Shown here: piece by piece, positions 1 to 6,744 of the stretch
Layout of the letters: each line of letters opens with the position of its first letter
How positions within the stretch are numbered: position 1 is the stretch's first letter
From: JAENVT01 sp031424145
Lineage (GTDB): Bacteria; Actinomycetota; Acidimicrobiia; Acidimicrobiales; Ilumatobacteraceae
Direction of reading: 5' to 3'
DNA: 17,509 bases
NCBI GenBank assembly: GCA_031424145.1
Contig: JANPGV010000303.1
Location: 1 to 17,509 of the forward strand
Notes under the pieces: model-generated
Databases searched by the model: none
What the model saw: only the letters and a program-made list of their open reading frames with translations
What the model was told of the DNA's origin: nothing
Position numbers and translations under genes: made by a program

Positions 1-614
1 TTCGACATCGTCGCCCGCATTCCGAGCGTGTCCCACGTCTCCTCGATGCGGTAGTTCTTCGAATCGCGGCGGATGAAGCCGTGCACGACCTTCGGCGCGG
101 TGGGATCGCTCGTGTCCATTGCATGAACGCCGAGGTAGGTCCACACCGGCGACAGGCTGCCGAAGATCTTGTGACCCGTGAACTCCCAACCGCCCTCGAC
201 ACGTTCCGCCTTCGACGAGGAGAGCAGGACGGGAATGTCGTTGCCCGCCTCGCCGTGGCCCGCTGCGAAGACGTGGCCCTCGGCGGCACGTTCCAGCACC
301 CAGTCCCCGGAAGGATCCCCAGCGCGGTGCAGGTCGGCGCAGAGTCCGACGAAGTAGTGGTGCATGTTCACGGCGACTGCAGTGGCCGGCGCGACGTATG
401 CGATCCGCCGTTGCATGCGGTTGATCTCGGCGAGGTTCAACCCGGCCCCGCCGTACTCGACGGGTAGCGAGGTTCTGAGATAGCCCGCATCGCGGAGCTC
501 TTCGAAGTCTTCGCTGAAGAAGCGGTTGTCGCGGTCGTACAGCGGGGCCCGTTGATCGAAGCGGGCGAGCATCTCGCTGGTGAGCACGTCCGCTCGTGTT
601 TCGGTGGTTGTCAT
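1..614 (-). CDS. acyl-CoA dehydrogenase-family flavoprotein (N-terminal part, runs off the window)
   Basis: The minus strand reads open from an ATG at 614 to the window edge, about 204 residues. The N-terminal helical part carries PVEYGGAGLNLAEI near residues 49-62. A beta-domain segment reads HGEAGNDIPVLLSS, then GWEFTGHKIFGS, and TWDTLGMRAT lies near the cut end. This order is that of the acyl-CoA dehydrogenase superfamily, FAD enzymes that oxidise acyl-CoA thioesters; some members (DszC, hydroxylase types) are flavin monooxygenases instead. The catalytic base and C-terminal domain lie outside the window, so substrate and exact reaction cannot be called. The start is supported by AGGAG (620-624), 5 nt upstream. 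It is transcribed divergently from tetR, with a palindrome at its probable transcription start, so regulation by that TetR is a reasonable inference. Confidence 0.85.
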   Translation of the reverse strand, partial: MTTTETRADVLTSEMLARFDQRAPLYDRDNRFFSEDFEELRDAGYLRTSLPVEYGGAGLNLAEINRMQRRIAYVAPATAVAVNMHHYFVGLCADLHRAGDPSGDWVLERAAEGHVFAAGHGEAGNDIPVLLSSSKAERVEGGWEFTGHKIFGSLSPVWTYLGVHAMDTSDPTAPKVVHGFIRRDSKNYRIEETWDTLGMRATMS

Positions 615-641
615 TGTCGTCTCCTACGTTTACCGATTAAT

Positions 642-657
642 TCGGTCGATCGACCGA
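642..657. promoter_or_regulatory. putative TetR operator 1, perfect 16-bp palindrome
   Basis: TCGGTCGATCGACCGA is fully self-complementary. It lies 27 bp before the acyl-CoA dehydrogenase start and just after that gene's likely -10. It shares the core CGATCGACCGA with the second palindrome at 727-748; the centres are 88 bp apart. TetR dimers commonly bind such palindromes in divergent intergenic regions, so the regulator encoded next door is the obvious candidate. Confidence 0.6.
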
Positions 658-663
658 GACGGC

Positions 664-692
664 AGTGTCGCGCTTCGGAAATATCCTGTCAA
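664..692 (-). promoter_or_regulatory. putative promoter of the acyl-CoA dehydrogenase gene
   Basis: On the minus strand a perfect TTGACA (-35) occupies 692-687. A 17-nt spacer leads to GACACT (-10, a 3/6 match) at 669-664. The palindrome at 642-657 lies just downstream, where a repressor would cover the transcription start. The -35 is convincing and the -10 is weak. Confidence 0.4.
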
Positions 693-696
693 GAGC

Positions 697-725
697 TTGA
701 TTTCCGCGACACCCGATGACATCAT
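697..725 (+). promoter_or_regulatory. putative tetR promoter
   Basis: TTGATT (697-702), a 17-nt spacer and CATCAT (720-725) give a 4/6 and 4/6 match to the -35 and -10 consensus. The second palindrome begins 2 nt after the -10, in the usual position for autorepression. No better promoter was seen in this short gap. Confidence 0.35.
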
Positions 726-726
726 G

Positions 727-748
727 CTTTCGATCGATCGACCGAAAG
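727..748. promoter_or_regulatory. putative TetR operator 2, 22-bp near-perfect palindrome overlapping the tetR ribosome site
   Basis: The 22-bp sequence CTTTCGATCGA/TCGACCGAAAG has one mismatched base pair and the same core as the palindrome at 642-657. Its right arm contains the likely tetR Shine-Dalgarno (GAAAGG, 744-749). A bound repressor here would block tetR transcription, consistent with autoregulation. If translation began at the ATG at 724 instead, the palindrome would be coding, which argues for the start at 757. Confidence 0.55.
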
Positions 749-756
749 GTGCAGCA

Positions 757-1389
757 ATGGCCGTGCAGGCAGCGGAAGCGGACACCGCCCAAAGCATTCT
801 GACGGCAGCGCGTGCACGGCTTCTCGTCGACGGATACGCCGGCCTGTCCACGCGCAAGATCGCTCAAGAGGCGGGCGTTCCACTCTCACAGGTGCACTAC
901 CACTTCGGCTCCAAGCGGGGGATGGTGCTGGCATTGTTGGAAGCGGAGAACCGCCGGCGCCTCGCCCGGCAGTCGTCAATGTACGCGCAGGACATGCCCC
1001 TTTCTCGACGGTACGAGCAGGCGTGCGACTATCTCGAGGACGACCTCGAGTCCGGGTTCGTGCGCGTCCTCCAGGAGATGATCGCCGCCGGCTGGTCCGC
1101 GCCCGACATCGCCGAAGAAGCGCGCTCGATACTGGTCGGCTGGTTCGACTTGCTGACCGACGTGGCCACCGAGGCGGCCGACCAGCTCGGCGGGCTCGGG
1201 CCGTTCACCCCGCGGGAAGTCGCCACCTTGATCGGAAACCTGTTCATGGGATCGGAGGCGATGTTGTTGCTCGGGTTCGACCGACATCGATTGCCAATTC
1301 GGTCGAGCCTGCGTCGCATCGGCGACCTGATCCGAATGGCTGAAGGACGCGCGACGACACCGCGCTCCACGCAAAGGACACGCTCATGA
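757..1389 (+). CDS. TetR/AcrR-family transcriptional regulator
   Basis: This is a 210-residue regulator with an N-terminal TetR helix-turn-helix at about residues 12-58. The DNA-reading part is LSTRKIAQEAGVPLSQVHYHF followed by GSKRGMV. The helical C-terminal domain (about 60-195) has no recognisable ligand signature. The open frame extends upstream to 580, but ATG 757 is preferred: GAAAGG lies 7 nt upstream, and starts at 580 or 724 would run through the acyl-CoA dehydrogenase start or the operator. The stop overlaps the next start as ATGA (1386-1389), indicating one mRNA and coupled translation with the hydrolase-glycosyltransferase fusion. Two palindromes in the divergent gap are its probable targets. 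It most likely acts as a local repressor responding to a metabolite of this cluster; the ligand is unknown. Confidence 0.88.
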   Translation: MAVQAAEADTAQSILTAARARLLVDGYAGLSTRKIAQEAGVPLSQVHYHFGSKRGMVLALLEAENRRRLARQSSMYAQDMPLSRRYEQACDYLEDDLESGFVRVLQEMIAAGWSAPDIAEEARSILVGWFDLLTDVATEAADQLGGLGPFTPREVATLIGNLFMGSEAMLLLGFDRHRLPIRSSLRRIGDLIRMAEGRATTPRSTQRTRS

Positions 1390-3473
1390 GAGCCATGTAC
1401 CCCACGCAGGAGGGGTTCGTCGAACGCGACGGGGTGCGAATTTCATTCGAGGTGTATGGCAGCGGTGAGCCGACGGTGCTGCTCATGCCGACCTGGTCCA
1501 TCATCCACTCGCGGCATTGGAAGATGCAGATCCCGTATCTCGCCCGACACTGCCGAGTCGTCACGTTCGATGGGCGCGGCAACGGCAAGTCCGACCGGCC
1601 ACAGCAGTCGGCCGCGTACGACGAGGCTGAGTTCGCTGCCGATGCCGTCGCAGTGATGGACGCCACCGCAACTCAGCGGGCCGTCGTCGTCAGCTTGTCG
1701 CTGGGGTGTCAACGGTCGGTGATCCTCGCCGCCGAACATCCCGACCGCGTCGAGCGCGCCGTGTTCATCGGTCCTGCATGGCCGGGAGGCGGCGAGATCC
1801 GGCCACCTGTTGGTGATTGGGAAGCCGAGTTGGATACCACCGAGGGATGGGCCAAGTACAACAGGCACTACTGGCTCAAGGACTATCAAGGATTTCTGGA
1901 GTACTTCTTCGAGAATGTCTTCACCGAGCCGCACTCGACAAAGCCGATCGAGGATTGCGTCGCGTGGGGCCTCGAGACGACACCCGAGACCCTGATCACC
2001 GCCGAGTACTCCCACTCGCTCGAGCCTGAGGAGGCTCGCCAACTTGCGACGAAGGTTCGGTGCCCGGTACTCGTGATCCACGGGACCGACGACGCGATCG
2101 TCTCGCTGACACGAGGCGCCGCACTTGCCGAGCAGGCGGGCGGATCCCTCGTCGTGCTCGAGGGGTCGGGTCACGCACCGCACGTTCGCGATCCAGTGAA
2201 GGTGAACCTGCTGCTCCGCGACTTCATCGGTACCCCGTCGATCGGCGGCCGATGGCAGCGCGCCAGAGCGCGACGCAAGCGTGCTCTGTTCGTGTCGTCG
2301 CCCATCGGTCTCGGTCACGCCCAGCGCGACGGGGCCATTGCCGACGAGCTTCGCAAGCTGCACCCCGATCTCGAGATCGACTGGCTCGCCCAGCATCCGG
2401 TCACCGCGGTTCTCGACGCCCGCGGCGAGCGCGTTCACCCCGCCAGCAGGTACCTCGCCAACGAGTCAGCGCACATCGAAAGCGAATCCGCCGAGCACGA
2501 CCTGCACTGCTTCCAGGCGATCCGCCGAATGGACGAGATCCTCCTGGCCAACTTCATGGTGTTCCACGATGTGATTCGAGACGACGACTACGACATCTGG
2601 ATCGGCGACGAGGCCTGGGAGCTCGACTACTACCTCCACGAGAACCCCGACCAGAAGCGTGCTGCGTACGTCTGGTTGACCGACTTCGTCGGTTGGCTGC
2701 CCATGCCCGACGGCGGTGACCGTGAGGCGTTCCTCACCGCCGACTACAACGCCGAGATGATCGAGCAGATCGCCCGATTCCCGCGTGTTCGCGATCGAGC
2801 GATCTTTGTCGGCGACCCCGAGGACATCGTGCCCGATACCTTCGGGCGGGATCTACCGTCGATCCGCGAATGGACCGAGCAGCACTACTCGTTCGCCGGA
2901 TACGTCACGGGCTTCGATCCCATCGGGATCGGCGAACGAGAACGCTTGCGCAACGCGCTGGGTTACCGCGACGACGAGCAAGTGTGCATCGTCACGGTCG
3001 GCGGATCCGGCGTGGGTGCTGATCTGCTGCGTCGCGTTATCGCCGCGTATCCCCTCGCGAAATCGCTCGTGCCGCAGCTCCGGATGATCGTGGTCGCCGG
3101 ACCCCGCATCGATCCCTCCACATTGCCGTCGCACGACGGGCTCGAGGTGCGCGCCTACGTGCACGAGCTCTACCGCCACCTCGCCGTGTGCGATCTGGCC
3201 GTGGTGCAGGGTGGCCTCACGACGTCCATGGAGCTCGCCGCCAATCGTCGCCCATTCCTGTACTTTCCGCTCCGGCATCACTTCGAACAGAACTTCCACG
3301 TGCACCATCGGCTCGAGCGCCACGGTGCAGGACGGCGCATGGACTTCGGGACCGCCACGCCGGATGTGATCGCCGCCGCGATCGCGTCAGAACTTCGTTC
3401 CGACGTCGACTATCTGCCCGTTGCCACTGACGGTGCATCCCGGGCCGCGGCAATGATCGCTGAACTGCTCTGA
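1386..3473 (+). CDS. fusion protein: alpha/beta-hydrolase plus GT-B (UGT/MurG-like) glycosyltransferase
   Basis: This 695-residue protein joins two enzymes. Residues about 10-282 are an alpha/beta-hydrolase: FDGRGNGKSDRP (61-72), a nucleophile elbow SLSLG with Ser105, an acid in HGTDD (Asp236, possibly Asp235) and His263 in GSGHAPH. Residues about 298-695 resemble GT-B glycosyltransferases. A glycine-rich acceptor loop SSPIGLGHAQRD occupies 304-315. The C-terminal nucleotide-sugar half has VTVGGSGVGAD (537-546) and VVQGGLTTSMELA (606-618), then FPLRHHFEQNFH. A basic linker (about 288-299) separates the modules. No signal peptide or membrane span is seen, so it is probably cytoplasmic. The start overlaps the tetR stop, and AAGGA lies 7 nt upstream. 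The family suggests ester, lactone or acyl cleavage paired with sugar transfer to a small hydrophobic acceptor. Substrates are unknown. Confidence 0.85.
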   Translation: MRAMYPTQEGFVERDGVRISFEVYGSGEPTVLLMPTWSIIHSRHWKMQIPYLARHCRVVTFDGRGNGKSDRPQQSAAYDEAEFAADAVAVMDATATQRAVVVSLSLGCQRSVILAAEHPDRVERAVFIGPAWPGGGEIRPPVGDWEAELDTTEGWAKYNRHYWLKDYQGFLEYFFENVFTEPHSTKPIEDCVAWGLETTPETLITAEYSHSLEPEEARQLATKVRCPVLVIHGTDDAIVSLTRGAALAEQAGGSLVVLEGSGHAPHVRDPVKVNLLLRDFIGTPSIGGRWQRARARRKRALFVSSPIGLGHAQRDGAIADELRKLHPDLEIDWLAQHPVTAVLDARGERVHPASRYLANESAHIESESAEHDLHCFQAIRRMDEILLANFMVFHDVIRDDDYDIWIGDEAWELDYYLHENPDQKRAAYVWLTDFVGWLPMPDGGDREAFLTADYNAEMIEQIARFPRVRDRAIFVGDPEDIVPDTFGRDLPSIREWTEQHYSFAGYVTGFDPIGIGERERLRNALGYRDDEQVCIVTVGGSGVGADLLRRVIAAYPLAKSLVPQLRMIVVAGPRIDPSTLPSHDGLEVRAYVHELYRHLAVCDLAVVQGGLTTSMELAANRRPFLYFPLRHHFEQNFHVHHRLERHGAGRRMDFGTATPDVIAAAIASELRSDVDYLPVATDGASRAAAMIAELL

Positions 3474-3482
3474 AGGAGCGAG

Positions 3483-3851
3483 ATGGACACCCAAACGACC
3501 AACAACACCGAGATGGCGATCGTCGGCGCAGCGCTCGACTACTACGAGGGTTGGTTCGACGCAAGACCCGACCGAATGGAACGCGCTCTGCATCCCGAGC
3601 TCGCCAAGCGATCGATCGAACCTGATGAGAGCATCAAGACGCTGTCGGCCCGGCAGATGATCGATGCGACGGCGGAGGGCTTCGGTCGTCGGCAAGATCC
3701 GGGTGACCGCAACATCCGTGTGCACGTGGACCACGTCCACGACTCCATCGCCACTGCCACCGTCACCAGCGCTGTGTACGTCGACTACCTGCAGCTGGCG
3801 AGGATCGGCACGGAGTGGAAGATCCTCAACGTGCTCTGGGCTCGGGCCTGA
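3483..3851 (+). CDS. NTF2/SnoaL-like small protein (putative lumazine-binding type)
   Basis: This 122-residue protein has the layout of the NTF2-like alpha+beta barrel. An N-terminal helix pair contains ALDYYEGWFDARPDRMERALHP (about 19-40). Later strands end in VDYLQLARIGTEWKILNVLWA, the typical C-terminal signature of putative lumazine-binding/DUF4440-type proteins. These barrels may act as small enzymes (cyclases, isomerases, dehydratases) or bind ligands, and none of these can be chosen here. AAGGAG (3473-3478) overlaps the previous stop and gives a strong ribosome site 4 nt from ATG, so it is co-transcribed with the hydrolase-glycosyltransferase. The context suggests it handles the same small molecule. 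No signal peptide is seen. Confidence 0.75.
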   Translation: MDTQTTNNTEMAIVGAALDYYEGWFDARPDRMERALHPELAKRSIEPDESIKTLSARQMIDATAEGFGRRQDPGDRNIRVHVDHVHDSIATATVTSAVYVDYLQLARIGTEWKILNVLWARA

Positions 3852-3924
3852 GACCGCAGACCGTTGGTTCGTTGTGCGGGGGCGCGCCGGGCGCGATGAT
3901 GGTCACCGTGCAAGGCGCCCCGAA

Positions 3925-6684
3925 GTGATCTTCACTCAGCACTACCTCGCTTGCCTCTCCCACGCCTCGTACCTGATAGGTGACGAGACGAGCGGTCGAG
4001 CCATCGTCGTGGATCCGCGACGCGATGTGGACGTATACCTGGAAGAAGCTGCAGCCAATGGCTTGACGATCGAGCGCGTGATCGAGACACATGTTCACGC
4101 CGACTTCCTCAGCGGTCATCTCGAGCTCGCCGCCGATACGGGTGCAGTCATCTCCTACGGTGAGGGCGCTGACGTCGAGTTCCCGATCGAGCCGTTGCAC
4201 GACGGTCAGCGGATCGTGCTCGGCGACGTCAGGCTCGAGATCCTCGCAACGCCCGGACACACTCCCGAGTCGATCTGCATCGTGGTGTACGAGCACGCCG
4301 GCGACACCATCCCCTACGGAGTGTTGACGGGCGACACGCTGTTCGTCGGCGATGTCGGGCGTCCCGATCTGCTGGCTTCGGCAGGCGCAGATCTCTCGGC
4401 CGACACGTTGGCGCGGCACCTGTACCGATCGCTTCGCGACAAGCTGCTGCCGCTTCCCGACTCGACCCGCATCTTTCCCGGGCACGGCGCGGGCTCGTCG
4501 TGCGGCAAGCAGCTCTCCAACGAGACCAGCTCTACGCTCGGCGAGCAGCGGCGCACGAACTACGCGCTGCGATCGATGAGCGAGGACGCGTTCGTGGCCG
4601 CTGTCACCGAAGGCCAGCCGGCTCGGCCTCACTACTTCGCGTTCGACGTGGAGCGCAACCGCCAGGTTCGTCCGCTTCTCGACACCGATCCGCCGAGACC
4701 GCTGGATATCGACGAAGTCCTCCAACTCCGCGAAGCGGGCGCGGTGCTCGTCGACGCGCGAGAGCCCGCTGATTTCGCCGCCGGGCACCTGCGCGGCGCG
4801 GTGAACATCGGGCTCCAAGGGCGGTTTGCCGAGTGGGGTGGCGACGTGTTGACGCCGGATCGTGACGTCGTGCTCGTCGGCGACCCGGCGCTTGGGCTCG
4901 AAGCCAAGATTCGCCTTGCTCGTGTCGGCTACGACCGCGTCGTGGGACAGCTTTCCGAACCGGCTCGGCTGTTCGTCAATCGGCCGGAGCTTGTCGAGAC
5001 CAGCTCACGGCTGACGATCGAACAGGTCGCCGAGCTGCGTGGCCTCGAGCCGGATCTGCAGGTCGTCGACGTCCGCGGCCCTGGAGAGACCGCGTCGGGC
5101 ACGTTGGCGGGTGCCCGCGAGATCCCGCTCGCAGTTCTGGCCGATTCGTTCGCTGCGCTCGACAAGGCGATGCCGATCGTCGTGTACTGCGGCAGCGGGT
5201 ACCGCTCGCAGATCGCCGCCAGCGTCTTACTCGAAGGCGGCTTCAGCGACGTCTCCGATCTCCTCGGCGGCTATCAGGCGTGGGAGAGCGCGGGTCTGCC
5301 GACATCCACAGGCGCGTCCTCGGTCGGCATCGGTTCGACGCCGTCGGTCGGCGCGCGTGGGGCACGCGCCCTGATCGACAATGGCGCACTCCTTCTCGAC
5401 GTGCGCGAGCCCGAGGAGTGGCATGCGCAGCACGCGCCTGGCGCGTTGCTCATCCCCATGGGGCAGGTCCGACAACGCCAGGACGAGTTACCTCGCGACC
5501 GCCGGATCGTTGTGGTGTGCCGTTCGGGCGGTCGCTCGGCGGCCACGACCGAATCGATGCGCACGTGGGGTTTCGACGCAGTGAACCTTGCCGGCGGGAT
5601 GTGTGCGTGGGCATCCGCAGGACTGCCGACCGCGACCGCAGTCGACGATGGCCTCGTTGTTCACCGCGTCAACCCGCTGAACTGTGAGACGGCGATTCCC
5701 GCGCTCGTGGGCGGAGTGGTGATGCCGAACGCGCGCTTCTACGTCCGCAACCACTTCGAGACGCCTACCCTCGACGCGACGGATTGGCAGCTGACGGTGG
5801 GCGGGTTGGTCGAGCGTCCGCTGCGGTTGAGTCTGCGCGACCTTCAGAACATGCGGTCACAATCATTCGTGGCGACGCTCGAATGCGCGGGCAATGGCCG
5901 CTCGATGTTCGATCCTCCGGTCGACGGGGAGCAGTGGAATCTGGGCGCGGTGAGCACCGCGGAGTGGACGGGCGTGCCTCTGGGCGAGGTGCTCGACCGT
6001 GCCGGAGCACAGCCAGCCGCCCGCGACGTCGTCTTCCGCGGCGCCGATCGCGGCGTCGTCGACCCATCACGTCCCGAGGTGGCGTTCGAGCGCGGGTTGT
6101 CGTTGGACGACGCCCGCGACTCGGAGGCCCTGCTCGCTTATGCGATGAACGGCGAGGCACTTCCAACCCAACACGGATACCCACTTCGCCTCATCGTGCC
6201 GGGGTGGTTCGCTGTCGCTTCAGTGAAGTGGTTGACCGAGATCGAGTTGATCGACTCCTCGCTCGAGGCGTTCTTTCAGACCGAGCGCTACTACTTCGAA
6301 TGGCAGCGCGATGGCGCGACTGTCAGGGAGCCCGTTCGGCTGCAGCGGGTCCGATCCGTGATCACCTCCCCCACCGCCGACGCTGACATCGACGCCGGTC
6401 AACTCACGATCCGCGGTGTCGCATGGTCCGGAGCCGCACCGATCGCCGGTGTTGTCGTGAGCGTCGGTGACGGTCCATGGCAGCCGGCGCAACTCATCGG
6501 TGAACGCCGCCGCCACAGCTTGCAGTGGTGGGAACTGCTCACCCAAGTCAGCGGGCCAGGAACGACCACGGTGCGGGCCCGCGCCACCGATCTCGCCGGC
6601 CGCGTTCAACCCGAACAGCCGGAATGGAACCGTCTCGGCTATGGCGGAAACGCCATGCACAGCATCCCCATCCAAGTCCGCTGA
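3925..6684 (+). CDS. multidomain sulfur-oxidation fusion: persulfide dioxygenase-like MBL, three rhodanese-type domains, sulfite oxidase-type molybdoenzyme
   Basis: This 919-residue protein has four parts. (1) Residues 1-250 are an ETHE1/CstB-like metallo-beta-lactamase fold: THVHAD (55-60), His112 in TPGHTP, Asp137 in TGDTLF, and PGHGAGSSCGK with Cys193. The likely iron ligands are His56, His112 and Asp137. (2) Residues 260-350 are rhodanese-like, but VLVGDPAL replaces the cysteine loop. (3) Rhodaneses at about 362-458 (CGSGYRS, Cys422) and 474-568 (CRSGGRS, Cys532) look active. (4) Residues about 575-917 are the sulfite oxidase molybdopterin fold (FYVRNH, then LECAGNGRS with Mo-ligand candidate Cys654) plus its dimerisation domain. 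The family chemistry is persulfide plus O2 to sulfite, rhodanese sulfur transfer, and sulfite to sulfate. No signal peptide or haem domain is present, so it is probably cytosolic. The GTG at 3925 matches the usual N-terminus (IFTQHYLACLSHASYLIGD) and has AAGG 9 nt upstream; an in-frame GTG at 3874 is the alternative. Confidence 0.88.
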   Translation: MIFTQHYLACLSHASYLIGDETSGRAIVVDPRRDVDVYLEEAAANGLTIERVIETHVHADFLSGHLELAADTGAVISYGEGADVEFPIEPLHDGQRIVLGDVRLEILATPGHTPESICIVVYEHAGDTIPYGVLTGDTLFVGDVGRPDLLASAGADLSADTLARHLYRSLRDKLLPLPDSTRIFPGHGAGSSCGKQLSNETSSTLGEQRRTNYALRSMSEDAFVAAVTEGQPARPHYFAFDVERNRQVRPLLDTDPPRPLDIDEVLQLREAGAVLVDAREPADFAAGHLRGAVNIGLQGRFAEWGGDVLTPDRDVVLVGDPALGLEAKIRLARVGYDRVVGQLSEPARLFVNRPELVETSSRLTIEQVAELRGLEPDLQVVDVRGPGETASGTLAGAREIPLAVLADSFAALDKAMPIVVYCGSGYRSQIAASVLLEGGFSDVSDLLGGYQAWESAGLPTSTGASSVGIGSTPSVGARGARALIDNGALLLDVREPEEWHAQHAPGALLIPMGQVRQRQDELPRDRRIVVVCRSGGRSAATTESMRTWGFDAVNLAGGMCAWASAGLPTATAVDDGLVVHRVNPLNCETAIPALVGGVVMPNARFYVRNHFETPTLDATDWQLTVGGLVERPLRLSLRDLQNMRSQSFVATLECAGNGRSMFDPPVDGEQWNLGAVSTAEWTGVPLGEVLDRAGAQPAARDVVFRGADRGVVDPSRPEVAFERGLSLDDARDSEALLAYAMNGEALPTQHGYPLRLIVPGWFAVASVKWLTEIELIDSSLEAFFQTERYYFEWQRDGATVREPVRLQRVRSVITSPTADADIDAGQLTIRGVAWSGAAPIAGVVVSVGDGPWQPAQLIGERRRHSLQWWELLTQVSGPGTTTVRARATDLAGRVQPEQPEWNRLGYGGNAMHSIPIQVR

Positions 6685-6692
6685 TCAAGCGC

Positions 6693-6740
6693 CAAACGAG
6701 TGTTTCCGACCACCCCGGGGGCGCGGCGAACACTCGTTTG
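6693..6740. terminator. bidirectional hairpin between convergent genes
   Basis: The arms CAAACGAGTGTT (6693-6704) and AACACTCGTTTG (6729-6740) form a perfect 12-bp stem around a 24-nt GC-rich loop. It begins 8 nt after the sulfur-fusion stop and ends 4 nt before the stop of the convergent acetyltransferase, so it could terminate both mRNAs. There is no U-tract, which is common for actinobacterial terminators. Confidence 0.6.
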
Positions 6741-6744
6741 AGCC

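Noticed and set aside
580..756. longer N-terminus for the TetR protein
   Set aside because: It would overlap the divergent acyl-CoA dehydrogenase start and both operator candidates. A good ribosome site precedes ATG 757.
1443..2438. 331-codon minus-strand open frame
   Set aside because: It lies opposite the hydrolase half of the fusion, whose catalytic motifs are clear. No domain or ribosome site supports it.
3609..3621. GATCGATCGAA resembling the operator core
   Set aside because: It lies inside the NTF2-like coding region and lacks the ACCGA arm. Runs of CGAT are common by chance in this codon use.
3664..3924. longer N-terminus for the sulfur fusion protein
   Set aside because: It reads through the NTF2-like gene in another frame with a low-complexity Arg/Ser translation. 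The family-like N-terminus begins at GTG 3925.
3826..4818. 330-codon minus-strand open frame
   Set aside because: It lies opposite the metallo-beta-lactamase domain. The plus-strand reading has the THVHAD and PGHG motifs, so this is a shadow.
6725..6742. LexA/SOS-like box CGAAC-ACTC-GTTTG
   Set aside because: It resembles the actinobacterial CGAAC(N4)GTTYG box with a mismatch, but it lies after both convergent stops and is one arm of a hairpin. It cannot act as a promoter operator for either gene.
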